Assembly: GCF_007827555.1 (NCBI RefSeq)
Contig: NZ_VISS01000004.1
Span: 94,981 to 158,980, forward strand
Source of the DNA: Aeribacillus composti
GTDB taxonomy: Bacteria > Bacillota > Bacilli > Bacillales > Aeribacillaceae
Length of the DNA stretch: 64,000 nucleotides
Direction of reading: 5' to 3'
Shown here: piece after piece, positions 53,952 through 62,809 of the stretch
Layout of the letters: the number at the start of each line of letters is the position of its first letter
How positions within the stretch are numbered: the stretch's first letter is position 1
Made by a program: the position numbers and the translations under genes
Notes under the pieces: model-generated
Database searches by the model: none
What the model was told of the DNA's origin: nothing
The model's input: the letters and a program-made list of their open reading frames with translations, nothing else

Positions 53952-54680
53952 ATGAGAAACAGTGCAGCCAATAAAATGGAATCAGTTTATCAACCGATTT
54001 GGGATTTAAATAATTGGAATGTATTTGGATATGAGGCATTTTTAACCTTTCCAGATGGCCAAATGGACATAGAAAAAATATATGAACTGGCACGGGGAAA
54101 AGGATGTCTTTATGAACTGAACATAAAGGCGATATTAAATGCGATTACGTGTTTTCCGATTGAACGTTTGGATGATTCATTAATATTCGTCAATCTTTTC
54201 CCTTCCACACTCATTCATCATCAATTCGAAAAATTTGTCGAGCGGTTATTGAAACAATATCCTCAAATACAAGAAAAAGTTGTATTTCAAATAAATCATA
54301 CACCAAGTGAAAAGCATATATGGGACTTGCCAGATTTAAAAGATAAAATAAACATGTTAAAGAAAAACGGTTTTGATGTAGCATTATATGGCGTTGGAAA
54401 TGGAACGGCTGTTTTACAACAAATTGTTGATTTTTCAGCAAGCTATATTAAACTTGATCGGCATTTTACTAAAGAATTATATCGTTCTAAAGAAAAACAG
54501 CACATTGTCTCGCTTTTAGTGCAATATGCAAAACAACAAATCACTATTATCTTGGAAGGAATCGAAAAGGAGATGGACTTAGCTAAGGCAAAATTGTTAA
54601 AAGTTCCTGTTGGCCAAGGAAATTTATTAGGAAAACCAGAAAAATCAGCCGTCCACACCATTGAAGATATTTTTCGATAA
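53952..54680 (+). CDS. Degenerate EAL-domain protein
   Basis: A 242-residue stand-alone EAL fold. The overall pattern is kept: VYQPIWDLNNWNVFGYEAFL at the start, a middle with FVNLFP, YIKLDR, and a late loop with PVGQGNLLGKP matching the family's GxGY.xxKP region. Key catalytic residues are changed: the EAL motif itself reads YEAF, the metal-binding DD of the DDFG motif reads ALYGVG, and the later E-V-E pattern is EGIEKE. It therefore probably does not cleave c-di-GMP, but may bind it or another protein. ATG with GGGAGGG eight bases before. Heads a run of signalling genes. Confidence 0.85.
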   Translation: MRNSAANKMESVYQPIWDLNNWNVFGYEAFLTFPDGQMDIEKIYELARGKGCLYELNIKAILNAITCFPIERLDDSLIFVNLFPSTLIHHQFEKFVERLLKQYPQIQEKVVFQINHTPSEKHIWDLPDLKDKINMLKKNGFDVALYGVGNGTAVLQQIVDFSASYIKLDRHFTKELYRSKEKQHIVSLLVQYAKQQITIILEGIEKEMDLAKAKLLKVPVGQGNLLGKPEKSAVHTIEDIFR

Positions 54681-54740
54681 GCACTCCGACAGATGAATGA
54701 ACATGTTTCTCCTGAATTTTATATGGAGAGGTAGATGCAA

Positions 54741-56780
54741 ATGAATCAGTCAGTTTTAGCGAAAGGAAAAAACATACAGGAAGCGATCGAACTAGGTTTG
54801 AGTATTTTAGGGACTGATAAGGAGAAAGTTTCGATTGAAATCATCGAAAAAGGCGGCAAAGGATTTTGGAAAATTGGTTCTAAACAGGCGATCGTCAGAT
54901 TAACAAAGCTGGATGATCAGGAAACATCTTCTAAGCAAAGCTCTATAAAACAGGATCCCTTAGAACAGATCATTGATTCGTTAGAAATCGAATCATTTGC
55001 AAGCTCTGAACCAATAAAAGAAAATTCATTAGAAGGTAAAGTGTGGATAAAAGATGGAAAATTATATTGCCAGCCAGCTTCAAATAAATACCCGACCGTT
55101 ACTGTTGGAAAAGGAATAAAGTTGTATAAAAATGGTCAACTCATTACCGGAACAACCATCGTAACTGAAATGGATGAGTATAAAATTCAAACGGATGAAG
55201 TTGTAACGGAAGGTAAATGGGATATTACGATCGACTCTGACAAGCTGCATGTTTTTTTACAAATAGAACCAGGGTATCGAAAAACGTATAAAGTGAAAGA
55301 TATCGAACCTAGTGAGCATATTGTATTAGAAGGAGAAGAAATTGTTGAAACGATTCCAGCAGTTGATTACAATCAAATTTTAAAAAAACTGGAAGAGCTG
55401 CGAGTTATTCATGGATTTAACCATAATGAGATTATTAAAGCAATTCATACGGACCGGCCAGGAAAATTTACAATTGCATCTGGCATGAAACCAAAAGAAG
55501 GGGAAAATGGAAAAATCGAGCTTCTCGTTGATTTAAATAAAGGAGCAAAAGTGAAAGAAAAAGAAGACGGAACCGTCGATTTTCGTGAAAAACAGGAGTT
55601 TCCTTCAGTTGAAAAAGGGCAGGTCATTGCTATTGTACATCCTCCTGTCCCTGGAATACCTGGAATTACGGTTACGAACGAACCTTTACCACCTAAACCG
55701 ACATATCCGCTTACGATTCAGCCGGGAAAGGGAATCGCTCTTATCGAGCAAGGTAAAAAAATTTTAGCTACAGAAACGGGGCGTCCTCTCATTGAACAAA
55801 GGGGATTAATCGTCAGAGTATCTATATTGCCAAAACTTGTACATTCTCATGATGTGAATTTATTATCAGGAAACATTCGTTTTAAGGGTGATCTGGACGT
55901 TCTTGGCAATGTGGAAGAGGGAATGGTTGTAGAGGCGGATGGAAACATTTTGATTCAAAAAAATGTATATGGAGCTACAATTTCATCGAAAAATGCCATT
56001 GTCGTTCATGGAAGCTTTATTAAAAGCACAATCTCAGCAGGAAAACAAAATATTTATTCATCCGAGCTCATTCGATTATTAACAAGTATTCAAGAACAAA
56101 TGGATCAATTGATCAAATCCATTTATCAAGTCATTAAGCTCCCTGCATATAAAATGTCAGACTATTCATCAAAAGGATTACAGCCGTTAATAAAAATTTT
56201 GCTTGAAAAAAAGTTCAATAATTTGCTTACGCTTGTAAAGCAATATATTGCGACCTGCAATAATGGGAGTCATATTTTAGAGCTGGAATGGCTAACAATT
56301 AGCGAACAGTTAAGACTATGTTTCCTTTCACCTGCTGTAAATGAATACCATACGATCGAAAAAATCAATCAGCTCATGCAAAAAATAACTGAACTGTTAG
56401 AGCGGCAAAAAAATGAACAAGATGATCACTGTTTTGTCAAACTAAAGTATGCTCAAAATAGCACCATTTATTCCCGAGGGGACATTTTTATAACTGGACA
56501 AGGCTGTTTTAACAGCAAAGTGTATGCTGGTGGAACGATCGCCATAAAAAATGTCCTCAGAGGTGGGGAAATATTTTCCGAAAAAGAGGTCATGGTGAGA
56601 GAGAGCGGTTCAGAAAGCGGGGTTATGACAAAAATCAGCGTGCCAAGCAATGGAAAAATTATCATTGATCATGCCAATGAAGGGACAATCATCGAAATAG
56701 GAAAAATGAAGCATGTGTTTCATGAAGGGAAAAGAAACATAATAGCGAAATTAGATAAAAATGGAAATCTTGTATTTTAG
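54741..56780 (+). CDS. Jag_N-FapA (DUF342) protein
   Basis: A 679-residue protein. The first ~55 residues (AKGKNIQEAIELGLSILGTD) look like the Jag_N domain of KhpB/Jag RNA-binding proteins, then the FapA/DUF342 region with IPAVDYNQILKKLEEL, PPVPGIPGITV and the repeated beta-helix pattern (DLDVLGNVEEGMVVEADGNI, then INKNVYGATI-like strands), a helical insert near 440-540, and further beta-helix repeats at the end. B. subtilis YlxK-like/FapA relatives lie near flagellar or two-component genes. It may be a large scaffold or polymer-forming protein; function unknown. ATG chosen with GGAGAGG nine bases before. No membrane segment. Confidence 0.8.
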   Translation: MNQSVLAKGKNIQEAIELGLSILGTDKEKVSIEIIEKGGKGFWKIGSKQAIVRLTKLDDQETSSKQSSIKQDPLEQIIDSLEIESFASSEPIKENSLEGKVWIKDGKLYCQPASNKYPTVTVGKGIKLYKNGQLITGTTIVTEMDEYKIQTDEVVTEGKWDITIDSDKLHVFLQIEPGYRKTYKVKDIEPSEHIVLEGEEIVETIPAVDYNQILKKLEELRVIHGFNHNEIIKAIHTDRPGKFTIASGMKPKEGENGKIELLVDLNKGAKVKEKEDGTVDFREKQEFPSVEKGQVIAIVHPPVPGIPGITVTNEPLPPKPTYPLTIQPGKGIALIEQGKKILATETGRPLIEQRGLIVRVSILPKLVHSHDVNLLSGNIRFKGDLDVLGNVEEGMVVEADGNILIQKNVYGATISSKNAIVVHGSFIKSTISAGKQNIYSSELIRLLTSIQEQMDQLIKSIYQVIKLPAYKMSDYSSKGLQPLIKILLEKKFNNLLTLVKQYIATCNNGSHILELEWLTISEQLRLCFLSPAVNEYHTIEKINQLMQKITELLERQKNEQDDHCFVKLKYAQNSTIYSRGDIFITGQGCFNSKVYAGGTIAIKNVLRGGEIFSEKEVMVRESGSESGVMTKISVPSNGKIIIDHANEGTIIEIGKMKHVFHEGKRNIIAKLDKNGNLVF

Positions 56781-56878
56781 CGACATAAAAACAGTTGACG
56801 TTTGAAAAGGACGTGCCGTTTATTAAAAGATTTTTCAGCAAAACGAACAGGCATGATTTAGAAAGGAAGAATTTTTGT

Positions 56879-57196
56879 ATGTTTTCTTATAGCCTCGATC
56901 AATTGAACGAAAAAGCATACGTCCGGTTTGTCGGAGATTTAGATATTGAAGTCGCGGAATTAATGGAAACAGAAATTATTCCGGCTCTGCAAACCTATAC
57001 AAATATTGAGTTTGATTTTCAAGAAGTTCCTTTCGTTGATTCCACCGGGATTGGACTGTTATTAAATTTAATCGAGACAGTCAAAAAGAATGGGTTGGAT
57101 GTTCAAGTGAAAATAAAAAACGTTCAACCTTTAGTGAAAGATGTATTTGATATGCTCCAATTAGATAAAATTTTAGGAGAAAATGTATTTGTATAG
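56879..57196 (+). CDS. STAS-domain anti-sigma antagonist
   Basis: A 105-residue single STAS domain like RsbV or SpoIIAA. The core FVDSTGIGLLLNLIETVKK carries the Ser phosphorylated by RsbW-type kinases, next to the usual DST motif. VRFVGDLDIEVAELMETEI is the expected N-terminal strand and helix. Such proteins free a sigma factor or other partner when dephosphorylated. The chosen ATG has AAAGGAAG; an upstream TTG would add 28 residues. Terminator follows. Confidence 0.88.
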   Translation: MFSYSLDQLNEKAYVRFVGDLDIEVAELMETEIIPALQTYTNIEFDFQEVPFVDSTGIGLLLNLIETVKKNGLDVQVKIKNVQPLVKDVFDMLQLDKILGENVFV

Positions 57197-57266
57197 GTAT
57201 TACGATAATGAAGTGGGATGAGTGCTATTTTAGAAGCAGAAAACAACATGTAGACGATGCAGTATT

Positions 57267-57303
57267 GGTAGAAATCAGCAAAACAGCCGATTTCTACCTT
57301 TTG
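57267..57303 (+). terminator. Terminator after the first STAS gene
   Basis: GGTAGAAATC pairs with GATTTCTACC, followed by TTTTG. It separates the EAL-FapA-STAS group from the following genes. Confidence 0.75.
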
Positions 57304-57799
57304 ATATGTAAAAAAATACTAATATTGGCATTTTGTGTATTTTACAGATTGTTGAAGACTGAGTTGTGAGCCCGGGGAAAAATCAAATTTTTTCTATAAT
57401 GTTTCTGTTAAAATAATTTTTATTTCAAATTGGCATCCCGGCGGTTTTATATCGGGAAAAGATTTGAATTGCAGAACGATCCTTGCAAGAAATCGACGCA
57501 TTTCAACTTTTTCGCAGCTTGCAAGCATCTTTTCGGCGACAAAATTTGATTATAATGAAAAACTTATTTTATGAAAATATTTATGTGAAATTCATAAAGC
57601 AAAACGGCTTTTCAGCATTTTATGTACTTGGATAAACATCGAAGACGCTGTCTGCATCATGGAGACATCCAACAAGGAAAGATGCCGGTTTCATCCGCAA
57701 TTCATGCTTTCCTTTTGAAAAGGAACATCATCATCCATGCAGAATACACAATAAACTCAAAAAGACGGCACGCAAACTAGAGCAACGAGGTGGAGATTT
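57304..57799. other. Gene-free stretch inside the signalling island
   Basis: No gene. I looked for a c-di-GMP riboswitch core and found none. Hairpins are weak. It presumably has the LytTR gene promoter. Confidence 0.4.
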
Positions 57800-58531
57800 A
57801 TGGAGAAATACAAACTGATTATTGCAGATGATGATCACCCTTCAAGACTGATTTTATCCCATTTTATTCAATTGTTCCCCCAATATGAAATCGTCTGTGA
57901 GGCAGCTGACGGAGAAGAATTAATTCAACGATTTATGAAGAAAATTCCTGATATTGTTTTAGTTGATGTCGATATGCCGAAAATTAACGGAATGGAAGCT
58001 ATGAAAATATGTAAAGAAATACATCCGTCCTTGCAAGTCATCTTTACAACTGGGTATGATGAATTTGCTGTTGAGGCATTTAATCTGTCTGCTACAGATT
58101 ATATCGTAAAGCCAATTGAACGGACTCGATTATTTACGGCGCTTGAAAAGGCGAAAAAAGCGATTGAAATAGAGAAAAAATTATTAAACAAGCATCCATT
58201 TAAAGAGATTAAAAAGCTTTCGATTAAATCGAATCAAACCTTTCATTACATCTCATCAGACGACATTCTTTTTATTGAGAAGAACGGAAGAAAAACGGTG
58301 TTTCATACTGCAGAACATCAACACGAAACAAACGAATCCCTGCAAGAAATAGAAGGGAAATTGCCTTGTAATTTCTATAAAACTCATCGTTCCTATATTG
58401 TTAATTTGAAAAAGATCATAAAAATTGAACCACAAGGCGAAACGTATGCCGCCCATTTTTCTGGAAGCGATAAAGTTGCCTACATTTCGAAATTGAAAAT
58501 ACAAGAGGTGCACGGATTGTTAAGGGCATGA
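57800..58531 (+). CDS. LytTR-type response regulator
   Basis: A 243-residue regulator: receiver domain (1-125) with acidic pocket DDDH at 10-13, phosphorylation Asp56 in LVDVDMP and switch Lys in DYIVKPI; then a LytTR DNA-binding domain (about 140-243) with ISSDDILFIEKNGRKTVF and FYKTHRSYIVNLKKI. LytTR regulators bind direct repeats upstream of target genes. No LytS-like kinase is adjacent. A membrane HD-GYP protein gene follows 135 bases later. Confidence 0.92.
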   Translation: MEKYKLIIADDDHPSRLILSHFIQLFPQYEIVCEAADGEELIQRFMKKIPDIVLVDVDMPKINGMEAMKICKEIHPSLQVIFTTGYDEFAVEAFNLSATDYIVKPIERTRLFTALEKAKKAIEIEKKLLNKHPFKEIKKLSIKSNQTFHYISSDDILFIEKNGRKTVFHTAEHQHETNESLQEIEGKLPCNFYKTHRSYIVNLKKIIKIEPQGETYAAHFSGSDKVAYISKLKIQEVHGLLRA

Positions 58532-58666
58532 TATTTGCAAGGGAGAAGTTTTAAAATGGATTTTTTCTTTTTTATATTGAAAAAGCTTTAAAAATTATTC
58601 GGGGATTTTTCATTCAATTCGTAAAATATGTCTGACCCGAGTTTTTAAAAGAAAGGTGTATCATAC

Positions 58667-60766
58667 ATGCCGATCTTGTTGAAAGAGAAAGGGTTCATGC
58701 TTATTGTCATCGGCTTTGGCCTGCCCATTATTCTAATACAATTATGGAGTTTAGAGAAAACACATATGCCATTTGCCATTTTAATAGCGATTCTTGCAGG
58801 GATATTAGAAATATTTCCTATCGAACTCCGCAATGGTAAGAAGCTTTCTTGTTCAAGCATTTTTAACATTGTGGTTCTTGTTCAAATGGGAATTCCGGAA
58901 GCTGTGATTGTTGTTTTCATCGCTTCTTTATTCTTATTTTACAATAGCAAATTAAGCTTTATTTCTTGGTTATTTCAGGCTAGTCAATGTGCGGTTGCTG
59001 TTTTTTTAGCAGGATTTGTATTTGAGTATTTTTTTGGCAAACTCGGCGTTTTTACATATATAACCTCCGTTTTCGCATTTGCATGCACAACGTTTATATA
59101 TTTTTTCATCTTTTTTGCCATTACAATGAGCTATAAGAGTCTCGTTTTCTCTCAAAATTTTTCGGATGTTTTGAAAACAGAGATGAATGATACATTGCTA
59201 GCATTTGCTGTGACATTTATTTTAGGATTTCGGCTTGCTGCTATTGATTACGATCAACAGCCTTTTCCATTTTGGTTTGAAACGATCTTTGCCGTCGCTG
59301 TTTTTCTATTCGCTCGATCCATTGCTCAAGTACTAGTTCGTCATAGAAAAAACCATTTGACGACCTTAGAAAATATTACACAGTATATGGAACAAAAAGT
59401 TCATTTGCCGAAGGGGCATTCTAAAAGGGTAGGAGATTTAGCACGCCGCATCGCAGAAGAGTTAAAGTTAAGCCCCAAACATGTTGATGCTGTTCATTAC
59501 GCTGCCTTGTTGCATGATATTGGAAAAATACAAATGGAGCATGAAATTTTTCAGAAGCACGGGGCTCTTACGCTTGAAGAAGAAAAGCTTTATAAACAAC
59601 ATTCCGAGTTAGGGGCAAAGATGGTTTCAGCAATATCGGGAATCGAAAAAGCTGCCCAGTATGTCCGTTTTCATCACGAACAATGGGATGGAAAAGGCTA
59701 TCCGGATGGAAAAAAAGGAGAAGAAATTCCATTGGGAGCCCGCATTATTGCTGCGGCAAATGAGTATGACAAATTGATGCATTCTTCTGGAATTATCAAT
59801 CAAAAGAAAGCTTTTCAAAATTTAAAGAATACAAAACTTGATCCAAAATTAGTAGAAATTGTTTTAAAAATAGCTGATTTCAAAAAGGCAGGCAAAGATC
59901 ATCATCCGGGATTGATTCAGGCTCAAAATCAGCAGCACTTTCACGATATAAAATATAAAGGCTCGAAGCTTCTGAAAGATTTTGCTGTTGTACAAGCTGT
60001 ATTTTATCAAAATGGCAGCTTCTATCATATAAATGGCGAAAAAGTTCAGATTCCTTGTGAACAACAAATCAAAAGCCTGATTACGAATCATCCTATTCAA
60101 AATGGATATGCACATGAATTTATTGAAGATGTTCCAAGTCGGAAAATGTATAACGTTCATTGGATCTGTTTGGAAAAGAAAATATTATGTCTATTGTTTG
60201 ATGTAAGTCATTTACGAGAATATGAGAGAAAACAAGAATTGAGGATACGTACAATTTACCGTGATTGTTTATACGCCGTCACACAAGGAAAATTGACTCT
60301 GATTGAACGGGAAGAATTAAAAAGCTTTAATCAAGGTGAGAAAATTGCAGAATTTCCTGTTTCTGAAAAAAATGATGTTGCGGCATGTAGAACATTTATT
60401 GACCAGTTGTTAAAAGATCGGCATATTTCAGAAAAGAAAAGATATAATGTGCTCTTATCTATTTCTGAAGCTGTAACAAATGTATTAAAGCATGCGGTTG
60501 AAGGAAAAATGAAAGTTTATTTGAACCATGATTGGTTAAAAGTGATTGTAGAAGATAAAGGAAATGGCATCAAATTAAGCGAACTGCCGAAATCAATATT
60601 GTTAGAAGGTTATTCCAGCAAACGGTCATTTGGGCACGGTTTCAGCATTATGTTAAAAATGATGGATAAAATTTCAATATATACAAGTACAGAAGGAACG
60701 ACGATTATTTTAGAAGTAGATTTAAAGGATCGACTCATAGAGAGAAGAAAAAACATTCCATTATGA
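58667..60766 (+). CDS. Membrane HD-GYP domain fused to an RsbW-like ATPase domain
   Basis: A 699-residue protein with three parts. Residues about 8-225 form six to seven membrane helices (MASE-like sensor). Residues about 255-400 form an HD-GYP domain: HSKRVGDLARRIAEEL, catalytic HD at 283-284 in LLHDIGK, HHEQWDGKGYPDG with GYP at 344-346. A ~150-residue PAS-like linker follows, and residues about 575-685 are an RsbW-type histidine-kinase-like ATPase: N-box SISEAVTNVLKHA with Glu601 and Asn605, G-box VEDKGNGI with Asp630, and the GHGFSIM lid. So one chain should hydrolyse c-di-GMP and phosphorylate a STAS partner. I know no characterised protein with this order. ATG with GAAAGG. Confidence 0.85.
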   Translation: MPILLKEKGFMLIVIGFGLPIILIQLWSLEKTHMPFAILIAILAGILEIFPIELRNGKKLSCSSIFNIVVLVQMGIPEAVIVVFIASLFLFYNSKLSFISWLFQASQCAVAVFLAGFVFEYFFGKLGVFTYITSVFAFACTTFIYFFIFFAITMSYKSLVFSQNFSDVLKTEMNDTLLAFAVTFILGFRLAAIDYDQQPFPFWFETIFAVAVFLFARSIAQVLVRHRKNHLTTLENITQYMEQKVHLPKGHSKRVGDLARRIAEELKLSPKHVDAVHYAALLHDIGKIQMEHEIFQKHGALTLEEEKLYKQHSELGAKMVSAISGIEKAAQYVRFHHEQWDGKGYPDGKKGEEIPLGARIIAAANEYDKLMHSSGIINQKKAFQNLKNTKLDPKLVEIVLKIADFKKAGKDHHPGLIQAQNQQHFHDIKYKGSKLLKDFAVVQAVFYQNGSFYHINGEKVQIPCEQQIKSLITNHPIQNGYAHEFIEDVPSRKMYNVHWICLEKKILCLLFDVSHLREYERKQELRIRTIYRDCLYAVTQGKLTLIEREELKSFNQGEKIAEFPVSEKNDVAACRTFIDQLLKDRHISEKKRYNVLLSISEAVTNVLKHAVEGKMKVYLNHDWLKVIVEDKGNGIKLSELPKSILLEGYSSKRSFGHGFSIMLKMMDKISIYTSTEGTTIILEVDLKDRLIERRKNIPL

Positions 60767-60819
60767 TAAAGATCATTTTGCAATCAAGTACTTGATCCTT
60801 TCGTTCGGAGTGAATGCGG

Positions 60820-62439
60820 ATGAATTTCTTAAAGAATAAAACGATCATTGGTCAAATTATTACAATGATTGCGCTTATTCCGATTATTATTTGTTCTATT
60901 TTCATCTTTATTTTTGTCAGGCAGATGGAGAAAGAATTTGATCATTTTCATAGAAATGATGTGTTACGAACAGCAAGCATTTTAAAAAGCGCGATAGAAA
61001 TCAGCGAAAATTCCAAAAAAACGGTTGAACGTTTAATTGACGAAAAGCTGCACTTAATTTCAAAAGAGATTGCAAAAGAATTGCGCGGGAAAACGATCGA
61101 GGAAGTGACTCAGCAAGATTTAATTGCATTGCGCAATAAATATGATGTGTACAATATTTCTTTATTGGTAAGAAGAAATGATGATATAATCATTGCCCAA
61201 TCTTCAGACCCAAATGAAATTGGTTTAAGCACAAAAGAGTGGGGGTATTGGTATGATGCTTTTCAACAACTGATGTCAGGTAAGCCTGTAACAGTAGGGA
61301 AAGGTTATTATCAAGAACATTATTGGGTTGGTCCGATCTCCAAATCAGACTGGGAAAACAAATATTTTAAATATGCCTATTATTATGACGGAACAACTGA
61401 ATTTATGATTAATCCGTATATTCTTGATTCTGAAATTTATCATGCAACGAAGCATTCGGATCCTGAAGCGCTTATTCATTCCATTTTAAAATTTAAAGAA
61501 AGTGAAATCGAAGAAATTGCGGTTATAAATGCCAATGTACTGCTTCGGAGCGAAAATCGAGATATTATTGAACCGGAAAGAGATGCGCCGATATTATATG
61601 GAAAAAATTCATATAAGCATGAAAAAGATCATTTTTATATTCAAAAAGTTCTGAAAGAAAATCAAATGGAGTCAGTGAAACTGGGGGAAAACTATCGGAA
61701 ATATTATCTGCCAATTCCAAATGACAGGGTTATTACGATTGTCACCGACTTAAGCGCTGGCACAAAGTTTTTTCATAATATCATTTTTTTGTTTGTCCTG
61801 TCATTTGTTGCTGCCTTTGTCATCATATTTTTCGTTTTGCAGGTCATTACGAAAAAATATTTAACTCCGATCCCTACTATTCACCGTTATATTAATAAAA
61901 TTGCAGCAGGCGATTTGACCGAAGAAATTCATGTCGATCAGAAAAATGAATTCGGTGATATTGCTGCCCATTTAAATGAAATGACTGACCGCATCAGCCA
62001 ATTAATTGTCGATATTAAAAACGATATTGAAACATTAAGGCTCGTTTCAAACGTTTTATCAGAGACAGTGCACTCTTACTTTCATGTCATGGACGAAGTT
62101 TCAACAACCATGACGAAGGAATCGCGGGAAATTTTTCACGAAATAGAATTAGAGGTGAAAGAAATACGACAAAACTATGAAAATATCAATCAACAACTGG
62201 AAAAACTAAAAGAAGCGAATCATTTTGAATTCCATCATGTCTCTAATTTTATTATTCAATCAAGTCATCAACTCATAAGACTGAATGATTTGATGAAACA
62301 AAATGTCAAAAAAGTTACGGAAATGAATTTATCTTCTTTTGATGCGATACAGCAATTGAATGAAATTATTATTCAATTAGACAACCTTTCAAAGGATTTA
62401 GAAAATAAAATAAATAAATTTAAAGTTCAAGAATCATGA
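60820..62439 (+). CDS. Cache/HAMP membrane sensor without output domain
   Basis: A 539-residue protein: helix 1 near residues 8-30, a ~275-residue outer sensor domain with Cache-like sense (DVYNISLLVRRNDDIIIAQS, PVTVGKGYYQEHYWVGPISK), helix 2 near 312-338, HAMP at 340-392 (LTPIPTIHRYINKIAAGDL), then a long coiled coil to the end. There is no kinase, GGDEF, PP2C or methyl-accepting tip. It is followed by a STAS and a PP2C gene, so it may pass signals to them through the coiled coil, as a split RsbU-like system. ATG with GGAG nine bases before; an earlier ATG is less likely. Confidence 0.8.
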   Translation: MNFLKNKTIIGQIITMIALIPIIICSIFIFIFVRQMEKEFDHFHRNDVLRTASILKSAIEISENSKKTVERLIDEKLHLISKEIAKELRGKTIEEVTQQDLIALRNKYDVYNISLLVRRNDDIIIAQSSDPNEIGLSTKEWGYWYDAFQQLMSGKPVTVGKGYYQEHYWVGPISKSDWENKYFKYAYYYDGTTEFMINPYILDSEIYHATKHSDPEALIHSILKFKESEIEEIAVINANVLLRSENRDIIEPERDAPILYGKNSYKHEKDHFYIQKVLKENQMESVKLGENYRKYYLPIPNDRVITIVTDLSAGTKFFHNIIFLFVLSFVAAFVIIFFVLQVITKKYLTPIPTIHRYINKIAAGDLTEEIHVDQKNEFGDIAAHLNEMTDRISQLIVDIKNDIETLRLVSNVLSETVHSYFHVMDEVSTTMTKESREIFHEIELEVKEIRQNYENINQQLEKLKEANHFEFHHVSNFIIQSSHQLIRLNDLMKQNVKKVTEMNLSSFDAIQQLNEIIIQLDNLSKDLENKINKFKVQES

Positions 62440-62491
62440 AACACATAAAGGTGAAAATGATTGCTCAGTTTTTCTGCTAAGGAGGGTATGT

Positions 62492-62809
62492 ATGGGTCTT
62501 ACGGTTCAAAAGGAAATTCAAGATCAAAGCCTCACATTATACATTAAAGGAGTTTTAGATATTTCAACGGCTCATGTGTTTCATGCTCATTTTAATGAAA
62601 TCGGCAATTTTCAAGTATTGACGATTGATTTTAGCTATTTGGAATTCATTGATTCATCCGGAATTGGTGAAATCATCGATTTAATTTATTTATCTCAAGA
62701 AAAAAACATTAAATTAGTTTTTAAAGGTATGAATGATTTCACAAACCATTTATTTGAAACAGTTGGATTATACGAAATTTTAAAATCGATTCAAGGGGAG
62801 GTTGTTTGA
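62492..62809 (+). CDS. STAS-domain anti-sigma antagonist, second copy
   Basis: A 105-residue STAS protein related to the first one in the island: FIDSSGIGEIIDLIYLSQ has the phospho-Ser site, and LYIKGVLDISTAHVFHAHF the N-terminal part. AAGGAGG precedes the ATG. Its stop overlaps the ATG of the PP2C phosphatase gene, so the two are co-translated: the phosphatase probably acts on this protein. Confidence 0.9.
   Translation: MGLTVQKEIQDQSLTLYIKGVLDISTAHVFHAHFNEIGNFQVLTIDFSYLEFIDSSGIGEIIDLIYLSQEKNIKLVFKGMNDFTNHLFETVGLYEILKSIQGEVV

Noticed and set aside
57304..57799. c-di-GMP riboswitch before the LytTR/HD-GYP genes
   Set aside because: Looked for the conserved GEMM core sequences; none seen.
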